From Charina bottae (lineage: Eukaryota; Chordata; Lepidosauria; Squamata; Charinaidae): DNA of 64,000 nucleotides. The notes beneath the pieces are model-generated. The model had not been told where the DNA came from and did not search any database. It saw only the letters and a list, made by a program, of their open reading frames with translations. The stretch covers positions 90,914,421-90,978,420 of the forward strand of contig JALMGJ010000005.1 of the NCBI GenBank assembly GCA_023362775.1, written 5' to 3'. The translations under genes were made by a program, and so were the position numbers. Shown here in pieces: positions 33,650 through 45,900 of this stretch (positions are counted from its first letter, which is position 1; each line of letters opens with the position of its first letter).

Positions 33650-35440
33650 GGACATGTAAAGAAAGATCAATTGCAAAGGTAAACGAATGCCCCCAGATGC
33701 TGTGGCGCCATGGATATGGCGATATTTATTTGATTTTATTTATTTATTTATCATATTTCTTCACCGCCCATCTCGTATAGCAATGACTCTGGGCGGTTTA
33801 CAAGTGAATATTACAGTAAACCTGCATGTCAAAGCAAGCCCTTCCGAGTGGCTGCAATTATGGTGGCATGATGACATGGCAACAAATATATTCAGAAGAG
33901 TTTCTGAGTGGCTACAGACTTGGGGATATTATGCTAAGGTTGTATAGCAAAGGCCCTTCTCCACACTTTGGGGAATGGAATGAGAGTGAAAGGCAATCAG
34001 TTGTAAACAAACACAGAAACATCTGGACTTTCAAAGCTCCCTACATCAGAAGAATAATCTCCATGAAGGGGGGCAAGGAAGGATGTTGGGGGAGGGGGGA
34101 TAGAGATGCTGTTTTTCACCCAATTTCACGTGGACCTGAATATGTTATAGCTAAGGACAGGAGCTAGGAAACAGGCAAGGGTGAAAAATCAGGGCTGTGG
34201 AAAACACACAGCTCATAGACTGCATGGAAAAGGTTCTCAGTTTGATCACTATGCAGCACCAATGTGAATTTCAAAAGAAAATCTTGATTTTTTGTAATTT
34301 GGGAAAAGCCAAAGGAGGAAGAAGTTAAATTGTGGTACATTTTGGAAAGCACCTGCTTCATGAAACTGCCTATAGGCAGGCCACCCCCTTGGCAAACTTA
34401 AAAATAACATCTGGAATGCCATCTTTTTATCCTTAATTGATAAAGAGGCACACACCCCAAAACATCCATTCATCAAAATCATTCTTTCTTCTTTTTCTTT
34501 TCTTTCCCACCCAAAGGCTATTAGTCAGGAGGAAAATGAGCCATGTGGCTGTGACAGAGATTCCAAAAATAGCTCAAGTTCTTTAAAGTTTAAAAAATGG
34601 TTGAAATGACAGGTTGATTGGGCATTCTTGACTTTTTTTAGAGAACCAGTTTATCAAGGTGGTTTCTTTTCTTTCTTTTTTATCACTTGAAGTGAGGAGA
34701 AACCTCCTTTTCCTCATAGCACCTAAACCAAAGGATGTTACATTGGCTCTGCCCTTTATTATACTGCAGAAGACAGTTTCCAAATATCTCCCTACACTCT
34801 TTGTCTTCCCCAGGTCAGTTCTGCTGAAATATTGAAATAATGAAGGAAGGAAGTTGGTGGGTGGCAGAGTTGCCTGCCCTACATTCCTGCTTATGGGAAA
34901 TGGGGGACATTTTGTTCCCACAAATTTTGAGCACCATAAGGTATGTCTGCATGCTCCTTTAACCCAATATTTTGGAAGAAGAGAGAGTATGTGTTCTGTG
35001 TTTGACCTTAGCAACACTATGTACCAACAGCAAACTTTCTGAATGTGGAAATGGGCTTTATCTAGCCGAAAAAGCAATGTCCAAGCAGAAGAAGAAGAAA
35101 TTGTCAAAACTCTTTGGGGCAAAAGTTTCTGGGTGCGAATGAAAAATGAAAATGATCTAATGAAGATTGCATGAGTACCTTACCCAGATAATGTTGATTG
35201 TTGGGGGAGGGGGAACAATTTTTTTAAATAATGAGGAAGGAGAAATGTAATGGACTATCCTGGCAAAAGGCATGGGTAGCATGACCAGTTTCCTGAACAG
35301 GAATTTTTCCACACTGCAATATTTTGTTGCAAGTCCTACTAATTCTGCTTGACCATGACCCTGTCCTGTGGTCTTCATCATATTCCCTATCTGAAAGAAA
35401 GAGAAATGAACATTTCCAGAAGCTCTTTGGTTTCTGGAAA
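33650..35440. other. No recognised gene
   Basis: 33730-33810 (attta repeats, then caccgcccatct...gactctgggcggtttaca) is the end of a reptile LINE/SINE. The rest, including frames at 33826-34167 and 34583-35122, shows nothing I can name. Confidence 0.5.
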
Positions 35441-35448
35441 AAACAAAT

Positions 35449-35605
35449 ACACACACACACACATACATGCTGTGTGTGTGTGTGTGTGTGTGTGTATACA
35501 TACACACATACATACATACACTGTGTGTGTGTGTGTGTGTGTGTGTTGTGTGTGTGTGTGTGTCTGTGTGTGTATATATATATATATATATTGTATATAT
35601 ATATT
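35449..35605. repeat. (CA)n/(TG)n/(TA)n microsatellite cluster
   Basis: Alternating acac, tgtg, cata and tata tracts. Cys/Val- and His/Thr-rich frames on both strands are translations of these tracts. Confidence 0.95.
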
Positions 35606-35816
35606 AATCTGATTATCGGAGACTGCCTGGACAAGTCCCTGCAGTTTTCTTGGCAAGGTTTTTCAGAAGTGGTTTGCCATTGCCTCCTTCTGAGGCCTGA
35701 GAAAGAGTGACTGGCCCATGGTCACCCAGCTGGCTTTGTGCCTAAGGTGGGACTAGAACTCATGGCTTCCCGGTTTCTAGCCTGATGCCTTAACCATTAC
35801 ACCAAACTGGCTCTCT
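35606..35816 (-). mobile_element. Sauria-type SINE
   Basis: On the minus strand: gccagtttggtgtaatggtt (A-box region), gagttctagtccca (B-box-like), the block ggcaatggcaaaccacttc, and the RTE-like end cagtctccgataatcag. Confidence 0.85.
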
Positions 35817-36361
35817 ATCCTCCAAAATATAATGCTTGAAGAGTTTAACTTACCAGCTTCAATTTCTCAATGAATGGAACCACTTAAGCAAGAATGAATG
35901 CATCCTTGGGACCACAGAAGAGTGCAGAATATGATGGTCACAAAATTCAGCATCTGGAAAAGCTCAAGTCACAACACAAATATCCCACATGATTAAGAAG
36001 TGATACAGTTGAAGGTGTAGCATGAAAAGGCAACCTCAGCTTGGTTGGCAGCATCCCAAAGCATGAATGGCTGGTAACTACATGTTTGCCATGGTATCAT
36101 TTGCACTGATGCTCCAGGCTGCAGGCACATCCTTCTCATGAACAATCTTGCACAATCGTTTACGAGAAAACTCTAAAGGTCAAATCAAATAGGAAGGAAG
36201 GGGAACATTCCAAGGGCATTATGTGCCCCAAATCAAATGAAATGTGAAATGCACACAAACAGGGCTGCCAGGCTCCTTAACAAAAGTTGTGAAGATGCAA
36301 AGGCTAATTCAAAATCCTTTCAAGTTTCTCAGTTCATCTCTTTTGGAATAATTCACTTGCT

Positions 36362-36506
36362 GCTGTTTATCCTTCTTCTCCTTCTCCTTCTCCTTCTTCT
36401 CCTTCTCCTTCTCCTTCTCCTTCTCCTTCTCCTTCTCCTCCTTCTCCTTCTCCTTCTCCTCCTCCTCCTCCTCCTCCTCCTCCTCACTACTACTACTACT
36501 ACTATT
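36362..36506. repeat. (CTT)n/(CCT)n pyrimidine tract
   Basis: About 145 bp of cttctccttctcc units ending in (CTA)n. The poly-Leu frame over it is read-through. The strand asymmetry would favour triplex DNA. Confidence 0.95.
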
Positions 36507-36934
36507 CTAAAATCTGATTATGTGTCTTCTTTATCATACCTGAGATATTACAGAAAAATCAGTCATTATTAAATGATCCTTCCTGATAAAATAATTCCTT
36601 GTCTGTGCTTTATTTTAGCTTTCTTCTCCTTTCTTCCCTTCCCAACTCTTGAATACTGAGAAAGAATTAACTGTCCAGGTTCCTTCCATTGGTTTTGGCT
36701 GTCCTCTTCTAAATTACAGTTCGTCTTTGGTTGGAAGCCCAAAATTGAGAGAGTGAACCACGATGAGCTATCTCATGGGGGAATGAGCTCAAAGCTTATT
36801 TACTTGTTTTTTTGTGACTTTTTTGCGTTCTCTGTGTTACCTGTAACAGAGAATGGGGGAAGGTGGATTAAATAAATCACCTAAGTGCCAGAAAACAGTC
36901 TAGGCAACATGTCTCATTCTTTAAATTGATGAAT

Positions 36935-37270
36935 AGGTAAAGGTAAAGGTTCCCCCCGCACATTTGTGCAGTCGTGTCCGACTCTAGGGGCCGGTGCTCA
37001 TCTCCGTTTGTTAGCCGAAGAGCCAGCGTTGTCCGAAGACGCTTCCATGGTCATGTGGCCGCATGACGCGCGCAGAACGCTGTTACCTTCCCACCGAAGT
37101 GGTACCTATTCATCTACTTGCATTTGCATGCTTTCGAATTGCTAGGTTGACAAGAGCTGGGGCGAGTGCGGGAGCTCACTCCGTCACGCGGGGCTAGGGA
37201 TTCGAACCTCCGAACTTGCGATCTTCCGATCGACAAGCCTGGCGTCTTACCTGCTGAGCCACCACGCCCC
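36935..37270 (-). mobile_element. tRNA-derived SINE (family A)
   Basis: Full-length copy with two tail hexamers. I could not define a clear target duplication. Confidence 0.85.
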
Positions 37271-37696
37271 TTAATACATGGACCAATTAGCAGCAAAAAA
37301 AAAAAGTCATGACATTTAACTAAAGATCCTTTCACATAGAAGTGCTGTGCAGACCAAGATTAATGCTGTGGTCTGTGTCTACGCCATGCTGTGAAATTGT
37401 GGGTCTTGAGGGGCTGTGCTGATTAATTATTGGCTCAGCTCTTTTGCAGTGTTTGCTCTGGAGCTGCAGGGCAGGTTGTTTTAGACGTCACCCTGCCTCC
37501 CAGTTCTTCAGATGACTTGGTGCCTTGCTTCCATCCTCTACTCCCTCTGAGGGGCAATTAAAAAAAACCTGATTTTTCCTCATCACAAAAAGCAAATCTA
37601 GCGAGGAAAGAACAAAGGTGGGACAGGGCACTAGTTGGCTGCCATATCTCTGCTCTTTTCTTGGCCAACTAGAAGAACCAGCAGCCAGCTCAGTGA

Positions 37697-37735
37697 GACG
37701 TCAGCTATGGAGGACCTGCCCATAAAGGTATAAAA
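37697..37735 (+). promoter_or_regulatory. Candidate promoter: CRE-like site and TATA box
   Basis: GACGTCA (7 of 8 bases of a cAMP response element) at 37697-37703 and TATAAAA at 37729-37735. The spacing would put a start near 37760. A second GACGTCA lies at 37484-37490. It could drive the small gene with a coding exon at 38506; this is inference. Confidence 0.4.
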
Positions 37736-37929
37736 CTGCTACGGAGGGGTTGAGAAGAGCAAAGATGGGGGTTCTGTGGAAGCACCCAAGAAAGATTGTC
37801 ACAGCATTCGATGGAGAGCAGAGCTCAGTGGTGAAACGTGCCCTGCAGGCAGTTTCGGTTGACATCTCCAGCTGGCAAACTTTAAACCATAAGCAAGCTA
37901 GTGTCAAGAACTGGACTAGAATCCTACAG

Positions 37930-38255
37930 TTAGAAGAAATATGAATTAAAGCATCCCAGGCAGATGGCTGTATATCTTCCCCTTGAATACATCCAATCAA
38001 GGGGAGACCACCACATCTCTGGGTCGGTGCTTATGAAGCTCCCCCCCACCCGTGCCTAACATTTGTTAGAATCTGCCTTCCTGTAATCACTCCAGTATTC
38101 TGTATCCTGCATTCTGGAATTATGGAGGACAAATCTGGGTGGCCTCCTTGCAGTTGTTTGAAAAGTGCTATCATATCCCCACTTAGCTTGTTGAGGCTAA
38201 ACCTTCTCAGTTCCTCCAATCTCTCCTCATAGGATTCTAGTCCCAGATCCTCCTA
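37930..38255 (-). mobile_element. CR1 LINE 3' fragment
   Basis: The plus-strand blocks ctaaaccttctcagttcctcc, aatctctcctcataggattc and tatccccacttagc are the reverse of the CR1 3' region. Confidence 0.7.
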
Positions 38256-38505
38256 ATTTCCTGGCCACAAAGCTTATGGGAGTTGTAGTCCAGCATGCCT
38301 GAAAACCATCTCTGTGGGGAAGGCTCCATTGGTGATTCAACCAACAACAAAATATTCTGACAGTTCCCAGATCAGACTCCCTCTTTCACCCCCTCTCCAT
38401 GCCTCGGTCTCTGCAAGTAGCTCCAGGTATCAGTGGTGACGTCATGGACTTCATGTGAAGCTTTTTCTCTCTTACAGATTCTAGAACCCAAAGAGAAAGG
38501 AAGCC

Positions 38506-38658
38506 ATGGTGGAAACCATCCTAGCAGCATGGACAATTCTCTTGGTGATCTTCGCTGCAGTGCTAATCATGACCATCCTGATGTTTCTCCTTCCAGCTGT
38601 TGTACTTCTCTTGAGGATGAGGTCTTTGTCACAGATCTCTTTGGATGGAACTGTCTAG
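38506..38658 (+). CDS. Candidate small membrane protein, 50 residues
   Basis: Not recognised. ATG sits in a strong context (gaagccATGg), 28 nt after a good splice acceptor (ttttctctcttacag, ending 38477). The frame encodes MVETILAAWT, a hydrophobic run of about 30 residues (ILLVIFAAVLIMTILMFLLP and on), then basic LRMR and a short polar tail ending SLDGTV before TAG. This looks like a single-pass membrane peptide. AATAAA at 38941 could end the transcript and a TATA box lies at 37729. The first exon's donor is not clear. It could be a non-coding RNA exon or chance. The longer overlapping frame (38433-38804) runs through the acceptor and is less likely. Confidence 0.45.
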   Translation: MVETILAAWTILLVIFAAVLIMTILMFLLPAVVLLLRMRSLSQISLDGTV

Positions 38659-38940
38659 CCTGCCTCTTTGCAAAGTGCTGGGTGATTTTAGATGCCTTGG
38701 ACTGCTTGAGAATTAAGACCAGGGAGAGGAAGCAATATCCAATCCTGCCATTTAAAAAACAGAACTTGATACCCTGGACTTACCTTACTCTTTGTTTGCA
38801 TTAGATACCTGAGGTCATTTAATGAGAGGCTATCAAAGAGATGCAAGGGGTCTTGTTAGTTAAATATACTTACTTGTAAGCAGTGTATACTGAAACAAAT
38901 GAAAGGAAAAACTACCTGCTAGATAACTCAAACATATCTC

Positions 38941-38946
38941 AATAAA
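38941..38946 (+). terminator. Candidate poly(A) signal of the small gene
   Basis: AATAAA 282 nt after the stop at 38658, directly before a SINE. Supports a terminal exon of roughly 480 nt. Confidence 0.35.
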
Positions 38947-38970
38947 TTATTAAAAGTGAGGCATTAAGAG

Positions 38971-39236
38971 AGAGCCAGTTTGGTCTAGTGGTTAAGGTGC
39001 TGGGCTAGAAACCAGGAGTCTGTGGGTTCTAGTCCCGTCTTAGGCATGAAAGCCGGCTGGGTGTCTTGGGCCAGTCACTCTCTCTCAGCCCAACCCACCT
39101 CACAGGGTTGTTGTTGTGGGGAAAATAGGAGGAGGAGGGAGTATTAGGTATGTTCGCCGCCTTGAGTTATTTATAAAAATAATGAAGGCAGGATAAAAAT
39201 TTAATTAATTAATTAATTAATTAATTAATTAATTAA
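38971..39236 (+). mobile_element. Sauria-type SINE with (AATT)n end
   Basis: Well preserved tRNA-like head (gccagtttggtctagtggtt, B box ggttctagtccc), body (gccggctgggtgtcttggg) and 3' part cgccgccttgagttattt, ending in an (aatt)n run at 39200-39236. Confidence 0.85.
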
Positions 39237-39870
39237 TGGTAGATCAAACCCATTTGTGATGCAACTCAGCATCTGAAATTTGAGGTTCCTTAACTAGATA
39301 ATTGTATTTTATCAACTATTGATTCAATGTCTGTCAACTTCCTCTTGTTATTTTTCTAACCTTGAACGTCTATTCTTATCCCATGGGATGTAAAACAGCA
39401 TGTGAGGTTCTGCTCCATTAAAGATAAAATCAGAGGTTCTGAGTCTGTTAAACTGAATTTGAAAAATGGGTTCAATGAAAGCTCATGGCCTGCAGGTCAG
39501 GTTACATGACTTCAGTTTATAGCTGAAAATTAACACTACCTTTTCATTTTTTCAGGATTTGTTAATACTTTCTTTTTTTTTCAGAAAAGGGGGCATGATT
39601 TTTTTTATTTGTTAGATTTATATCCCACCTTTTCTAAGGAGTTCAAGGTGGTTGCGTCCCTCAGTGAGGCAGTAACACTGGTTTTACCTGACAAACCTGA
39701 CCCGCCCAAGATTTGTTAGCAAAGGGTCTTCTGTGAGCAGCATTGGAGAAGTTCACCCACTCCACAAACACCCTTTTTGCCCCTTTTTCTCTGCCTGTAT
39801 CTATTTTCACGTGCTACCTTGGCAGGGAATGGCTGTGGGGAATAAAATAATTCCTGACAGAAACAAGATT

Positions 39871-40593
39871 GGATGGATGGGATGGATGGGATGGGTGGAT
39901 GGGTGGGTGGATGGATGGGATGGGATGGGATGGGATGGGATGGGATGGGATGGGATGGGATGGGATGGGATGGGATGGGGTGGGTGGGTGGATGGGATGG
40001 ATGGGATGGGTGGATGGGTGGATGGGTGGGTGGATGGATGGGATGGATGGATGGATGGATGGGATGGGATGGGATGGGATGGGATGGGATGGGATGGGAT
40101 GGGTGGGTGGGTGGGTGGGATGGGATGGGATGGGATGGGGTGGGGTGGGGTGGGGTGGGGTGGGGTGGGGTGGGGTGGGGTGGGTGGGTGGATGGATGGA
40201 TGGGATGGATGGGATGGATAGATGGGTGGGTGGGTGGGTGGATGGATGGATGGGTGGGTGGGTGGGTGGATGGATGGGATGGATGGGATGGGTGGGTGGG
40301 TGGGTGGGTGGGTGGGTGGGTGGATGGGATGGATAGATGGGTGGATGGATGGGTGGATGGGTGGGTGGGTGGGTGGGTGGGTGGATGGATGGGATGGATG
40401 GGATGGATGGATGGGATGGGATGGGATGGGTGGGTGGATGGATGGATGGATGGGATGGATGGATGGATGGATGGGAGGGAGGGATGGGATGGGATGGGAT
40501 GGGATGGGATGGGATGGGTGGATGGGATGGGATGGGATGGGATGGGATGGGATGGGATGGGATGGATGAGTGGGTGGGTGGGTGGGTGGGTGG
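39871..40593. repeat. G-rich minisatellite (GGGAT / GGAT / GGGT units)
   Basis: About 720 bp of mixed ggatg, gggatg and gggtg units, with a (TGGGG)n run at 40136-40182. All C is on the minus strand. Every Trp/Gly/Asp-rich or Pro/His/Ser-rich frame here is read-through of the repeat. Confidence 0.97.
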
Positions 40594-40599
40594 ATACAG

Positions 40600-41535
40600 A
40601 TGATTCCCTGATAGTCCTTCAACAAATCAGTAACCAGCATCAAACTCTTAGCTTTTTCAAGATCAGCCAAATGCTGCCTCCTGCTGTGGCCATAAAGAAG
40701 GTAAAAATGGTAGAAACAGAAGCTTTTTGAGTTGATAGAGAGAATGTGTGTCTATAAATGCATGTTTTCTTTTTAAAGGTTCTCCATGTTTGGAAACTAT
40801 CTGTTATGCAGCTCTCTGGAAAACACTAGAAAATGTAACGCTCAACATGCAAGGTTGGTGCCAATCAACAGGTTGGTCCTTAATCAACAGGGACAGGTGT
40901 TGGAGAGGGAAGATTTGGCACAGAGATTTTGGGGCGCACCAGGAGCAAACCCAGCTCTAGGCAGGAAGATAAACTCAACCAATAGCAGGGAAACTTCCAT
41001 CCTTGAAAAATAAGGACTATCTCAGTCATTTATATGCATAGGGAGAGGTCTGAAGCAGCTTCAGGGAAAGGTTTCCTTCCACCTTGGAATCTCATCCTCT
41101 GTCTCCTGGTAAAGCAGCACAGCAAATATGCAAACCAACCTGACCCAACCATTGTCAGAGAAGACGCTTTGCTCCTTGGACTTTCCACTTCCTTTTGCCT
41201 TGTGTGGCATTACGCATATTAGATTGTGAGTGCATGTATAAGGGCTGTCATATCTTGCAGGACATCAAAAAGGATTAGTAAATTCCAGGACTTCATAGAT
41301 AGGAAGTAATAATGAAGCGTAAACTCTATCAGAAATTAACAAAAGGTTATAAGCATCGTTGACTTGATCTTGAGCTCCCTCAAAGAACCGAGCAATCCTT
41401 TATTTGTCAATGGCCACTTAGAAGTGTTGAGGACACATTAAGTCACAATAGATTGGTCATGAGCAGAATATCACCGTTAGCTCATCCCTCCACTCATCTC
41501 AGAAACAAAAACTGTAAGGGATAATGTTGACTGAA
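40600..41535. other. No recognised gene
   Basis: Non-coding by inspection. The overlapping frames at 40748-41013 and 41034-41222 lack domains and splice support. Confidence 0.5.
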
Positions 41536-41537
41536 CC

Positions 41538-41792
41538 AGTTTGTTGTTGTTTATTCGTTCAGTCGAGGACCAGCCCACGCCAGAGCTCGCCATCCCCAGC
41601 TCCCCCATGGTTGAGTCTGTCACCTCCAGAATATCATCCATCCATCTTGCCCTTGGTCGGCCCCTCTTCCTTTTGCCCTCCACCTTCCCTAGCATCAGCT
41701 TCTTCTCCAGGGTATCCTGTCTTCGCATTATGTGGCCAAAGTACTTCAGTTTTGCCTTTAAAGTAACTTCCCATATTTTGTACTCCTTGGAG
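41538..41792 (-). mobile_element. RTE/BovB-related LINE 3' end
   Basis: Minus strand encodes LKYFGHIMRRQDTLEKKLML, KRKRGRPRARWMDDILEV and then the gaataaacaacaacaa tail. Same subfamily as 6834-7042. Confidence 0.8.
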
Positions 41793-42050
41793 ATCAACTC
41801 AACTCCTGGTGATTTCAGATATCTCTATATAGTTTTCTTGGCAGCAATAAAGGTGGGTTACCACCCCTATCTTCTGGGTTGTTTTTTTTTTAATTCCCAA
41901 TGTAACCTACAACCCTGGGATTCCCCCAAAGCATTTCTCCCATCTAAGCATTAGCCAAACCCAAGCTTCCAAACAAAGATGCTGCCGCCTGTCCTGACAG
42001 CTCATCAGGGAAAGAAAAACAGTTTTATACTAGAGGGTATTGAACCCACC

Positions 42051-42972
42051 CTCAACATTAAAAAAAACCCAGATCATGGCTGTATATCATCACCCTGCTT
42101 ATTTAACTTATATGCAGAGTACATCATGAGAAATGCCGGGCTGGATGAATCACAAGCCGGAGTTAAGATTGCCGGGAGAAATATCAACAACCTCAGATAT
42201 GCAGACGATACCACCCTAATGGCAGAAAGTGAAGAGGAACTAAAGAGCCTCTTGATGAGGGTGAAAGGAGTGCAAAAGCTGGCTTGAAACTCAACATTAA
42301 AAAAACTCAGATCATGGCATCTGGTCCCATCACTTCCTGGCAAATAGAAGGGGAAGAAATGGAAGCAGTGACGGATTTTATTTTCTTGGGCTCCAAGATC
42401 ACCGCAGACGGTGACTGCAGCCATGAAATTAAAAGACACTTGCTCCTTGGGAGGAAAGCTATGGCAAACTTAGACAGCATATTAAAAAGCAGAGACATCA
42501 CCTTGCCGACAAAAGTCCGTATAGTTAAAGCTATGGTTTTCCCAGTAGTAATGTATGGCTGTGAGAGTTGGACCATAAGGAAGGCTGAGCGCCGAAGAAT
42601 TGATGCTTTTGAGCTGTGGTGCTGGAGAAGACTCTTGAGAGTCCCTTGGACTGCAAGGAGGTCAAATCAGTCAATCCTAAAGGAAATCAACCCTGAGTGC
42701 TCATTGGAAGGAAAGATACTGAAGCTGAAGCTCAAATACTTTGGCCACCTAATGGGAAGAGAGGACTCACTGGAAAAGACCCTGATGCTGGGAAAGACTG
42801 AAGGCAAAAGGAGAAGGGGACGGCAGAGGATGAGATGGTTAGACAGCATCACCGATGTAATGAACATGAATTTGAGTAAACTCCGAGAGACAGTGGAGGA
42901 CAGGAAGGCCTGGCGTGCTATGGTCCATGAGGTCACGAAGAGTCGGACACGACTAAACGACTGAACAACAAC
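42051..42972 (+). mobile_element. BovB LINE, 5'-truncated, with duplicated 5' junction
   Basis: 922 bp between exact 12-bp duplications attgaacccacc (42039-42050 and 42973-42984). It encodes the end of BovB reverse transcriptase, including LRYADDT, and ends in gaacaacaac. The first 30 bp (42051-42080) repeat an internal segment (42290-42318) in direct orientation. BovB is the RTE family shared by squamates and ruminants. Confidence 0.9.
42081..42964 (+). pseudogene. BovB reverse transcriptase C-terminus, frameshifted
   Basis: Two frames: 42081-42287 (LFNLYAEYIM, LRYADDTTLMAESEEEL) and 42284-42964 (TDFIFLGSKI, MYGCESWTIRKAERRRIDAF, RMRWLDSITDVMNMNLSKL, ending TRLND). A one-base loss near 42280 separates them. 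The catalytic YADD is intact in sequence. Confidence 0.85.
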
Positions 42973-42984
42973 ATTGAACCCACC

Positions 42985-45900
42985 ACACCCAGGTGGTTTT
43001 CCACATGACTTGACAGGCTATGTGTTGAATTTCCAACACTTTTGAAAGGAAAGAACTGCAGCACAAACAAAGGATAGAGAATTTATTTGAAAAGAAGGGA
43101 TTGTCCAAGGGGGTTACTATTATGATGCGCCAATTTGGTAGTTATAAAACTCCTCCACCTCCTCCATTAAAAAAAAAAAGCAATTCATTCATTTTTATAA
43201 ATTTACTTTGCTACAAGTATGGTGGAAATGTGTTTTACTGCTTTAGATGCAAAGTATCCTCCATCAGCCTGCCATACACATTGGTAGAATTATCGAAAGT
43301 AAAAGGGATGTTGGAGATCACCCATCCCTTGCCCAGTACAGAAACCTACTGCCACAGCTTCTGCTTAAACGCCTCCAGGTAAAAATTAACATTAACTGCC
43401 TATTAGCTAACAAAAAGCAAGCACCTTCAACTATCAAGATGTCTAAAAATCCTACAGAGACTTTCCTTTTTGGAGAACAGGAAACCACCTTCCATTCTGG
43501 GATCTTTGAAGGCGTTCTCTGCACAGTTGGCTCCCAGACAAAGTTGTATTGCAGTACCCAGTTTGAAGTGTTTGCCAATTGCACCACCTTATTTAGGGAG
43601 CATGCGGTTCTATGGAAACCTTTAGGCGCCCCTGGTCAAATTATGCATTTCAATAAATGACTAAACGGACAGGAGCTGACGCAACCCCTGCATGATATAG
43701 GAGTCTCCACAGGGTACAGTTTATGATGCACATAAATAACAAGTGGAGCTTCAATCACATCATCACAGTCACCATTGTGACCTTTTTTTTTAACCATATC
43801 TCACAGATAACCCTGACATGGCACAAAGTTAAACAAAACATCTTTCTGCAAAGGTGAATGCATACTTACAATTTATGTGCAATTGTTTACAGATTTAAAT
43901 AAGCCATACAAAAAATAACAACACGCATAAAAAAGGGCCAGGATTTTAATGGCATGGTGGTGGCCACCATCTTGGCATTTTTGACTCTTCTGTGGACACC
44001 CCCTAGCTACAGAGGAGAAGAAAGGTTGCCATGAAAATGGGTAGAACTGGAAACAGGAAAATTTGGGATTTTTGACCTCATTTTGGTGGGAAAAAGTAGA
44101 CACTGAATTGGAGAAGTTGAGAGGGAGGGGATGGAGTTTTGGGAATTAGAATTATTTGGGAAGATACCGATGTGCAAATAACTGGAAAGCAAAGGAACTG
44201 AAAGAGAACAGATTTGTGAGATCTTGTTGGAAGATTAACACCAAAGAGCTGGGTGGATCTTGAATACTTTGGGGGAGATGTGTAGAAAAAGAAATTGAGT
44301 GAAGATTAATGCTTGAGACTCAGAATCCACCTGCCTTGTGATTGAGATTCCTGGTAAATCATTAATTTGTGGGGTGTAGCAAGTTTTTTCTCTCTCCATG
44401 TTATTGACTCCCATTGTGACTGATGGGAACATGAAACTATGGCTCTCCTAACGTTTGCCTCTAATGCCCAGTGTTCAAAGATCTACTGCCTTTTTCACTA
44501 CCATGTCCTACAGCCAGGACTTCCATAAGAAACTGGGCCATGCCTGGGCATTTGTGCAAGAGTGGGAAAAAGGGAAGATGTGGTGCCGATGATTCAACAC
44601 CAGGAGGAACTTTGCTTTGGAAAGCACCAGCCACTTATGCAGCTTGCCAAAAAAAAAAAAAGGGGGGGGGCATAATGACAATGTCCTTCCCAACTTCCTT
44701 CCCTCCAGATGTTTTTGTGACAATTCCCAAAGTTTCCCTACAACACATCGGGAGGGGACCAGAATGTTGACTTTTAAATCAAGTTTCATTAGTAGTAAAA
44801 ATTTCGCATAGTTCATTTTTTCCTAAAACACCCGTTTTTGTCATTACAGCCTCAAGATTCTTTAGTTCAGAGTAATCTTTCACCACCCTTCTTCAAAAAT
44901 TCTTTTTAGCAAACAATCAAGTATTTAGCAAAATGTGCAATCAGATCTCTTTCCCCACCTCACCAACAGATTATTCAGCATAATACATTTGCTGGAAAAA
45001 GCACATATAGCTGTACAAATTCAGTATTTACTCATAGAAGCAACACTTGATTCCTGGGGATAGATTGTATACAAACCACATACTAAAGAAGATCAAAAAA
45101 AGAGAGAATTTAACTAGATACACCTAATCATGCAGAGAAAAAGACAGCAGCTACTAAAATTTCCACTCAATTTATACCAGTTTTATCATTTCAGCATTGT
45201 TGTCTTTGGCTTTAGGATTACAGGATTACAGATCATTAGGATTACATGAAATATTCAGACTGGCAGATGACTAAAAACAAAATCAAAGATAAATAAAGGT
45301 GAAGATATTCTCAAGTCAAGCTTGGCACTGCTTGTCTACATTGACATAACTGTGCACTTTTCTTGACAATACTGAAGTGGGTGGCCATTGCTGTTTTCTG
45401 AGATTTTCTAACCCTAACCCATTTATCATGCAGTCCTGATTTTGTCCGGTGGTCTCCTATTCATGTACTAACAGAACCAAACCTATTCAGCTTCCTTGTG
45501 CCCACCCAGCTATTTTTAGTGTCCTCAATTCGACCTCAGCTGCAGGTGGCTTCATGGACATATTTACATAGTTTTCATGGTGATAAAATCAAAGTGGTCT
45601 ACCACTCTCTTGTTCTAGGATGTTTCTTCAACTGCTCGGTCTAGCCATCAGCATCCAAGGGGAAGAGCAAGGGACAAAACATGCATCACAACGCAAACTG
45701 TGTGACTTAGATATTTGCATCCAAGGTTGGAATGCAAGTACAAAAGGGCAGGGTTTGCATCATGACATCACAATGTCCATTTCCTCCCCTCTTCATCATC
45801 ACAGCTAGTAGCTGACATCTTTGAGTCCAGCCAACAGCTTTGGGAATTCCTGACCAGCTTCTACTCAAATACACAACAGGTTTAACCCTCTCTGAGATCA

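Noticed and set aside
39733..40730. Long Trp/Gly/Asp-rich and Pro/His/Ser-rich open frames on both strands
   Set aside because: They are translations of the GGGAT-type minisatellite. Several frames and both strands stay open because the repeat has no stop codons.
42284..42964. A 226-residue frame that could be taken for a host gene
   Set aside because: It is the BovB C-terminus, repeated at 46.4 and 59.2 kb with target duplications.
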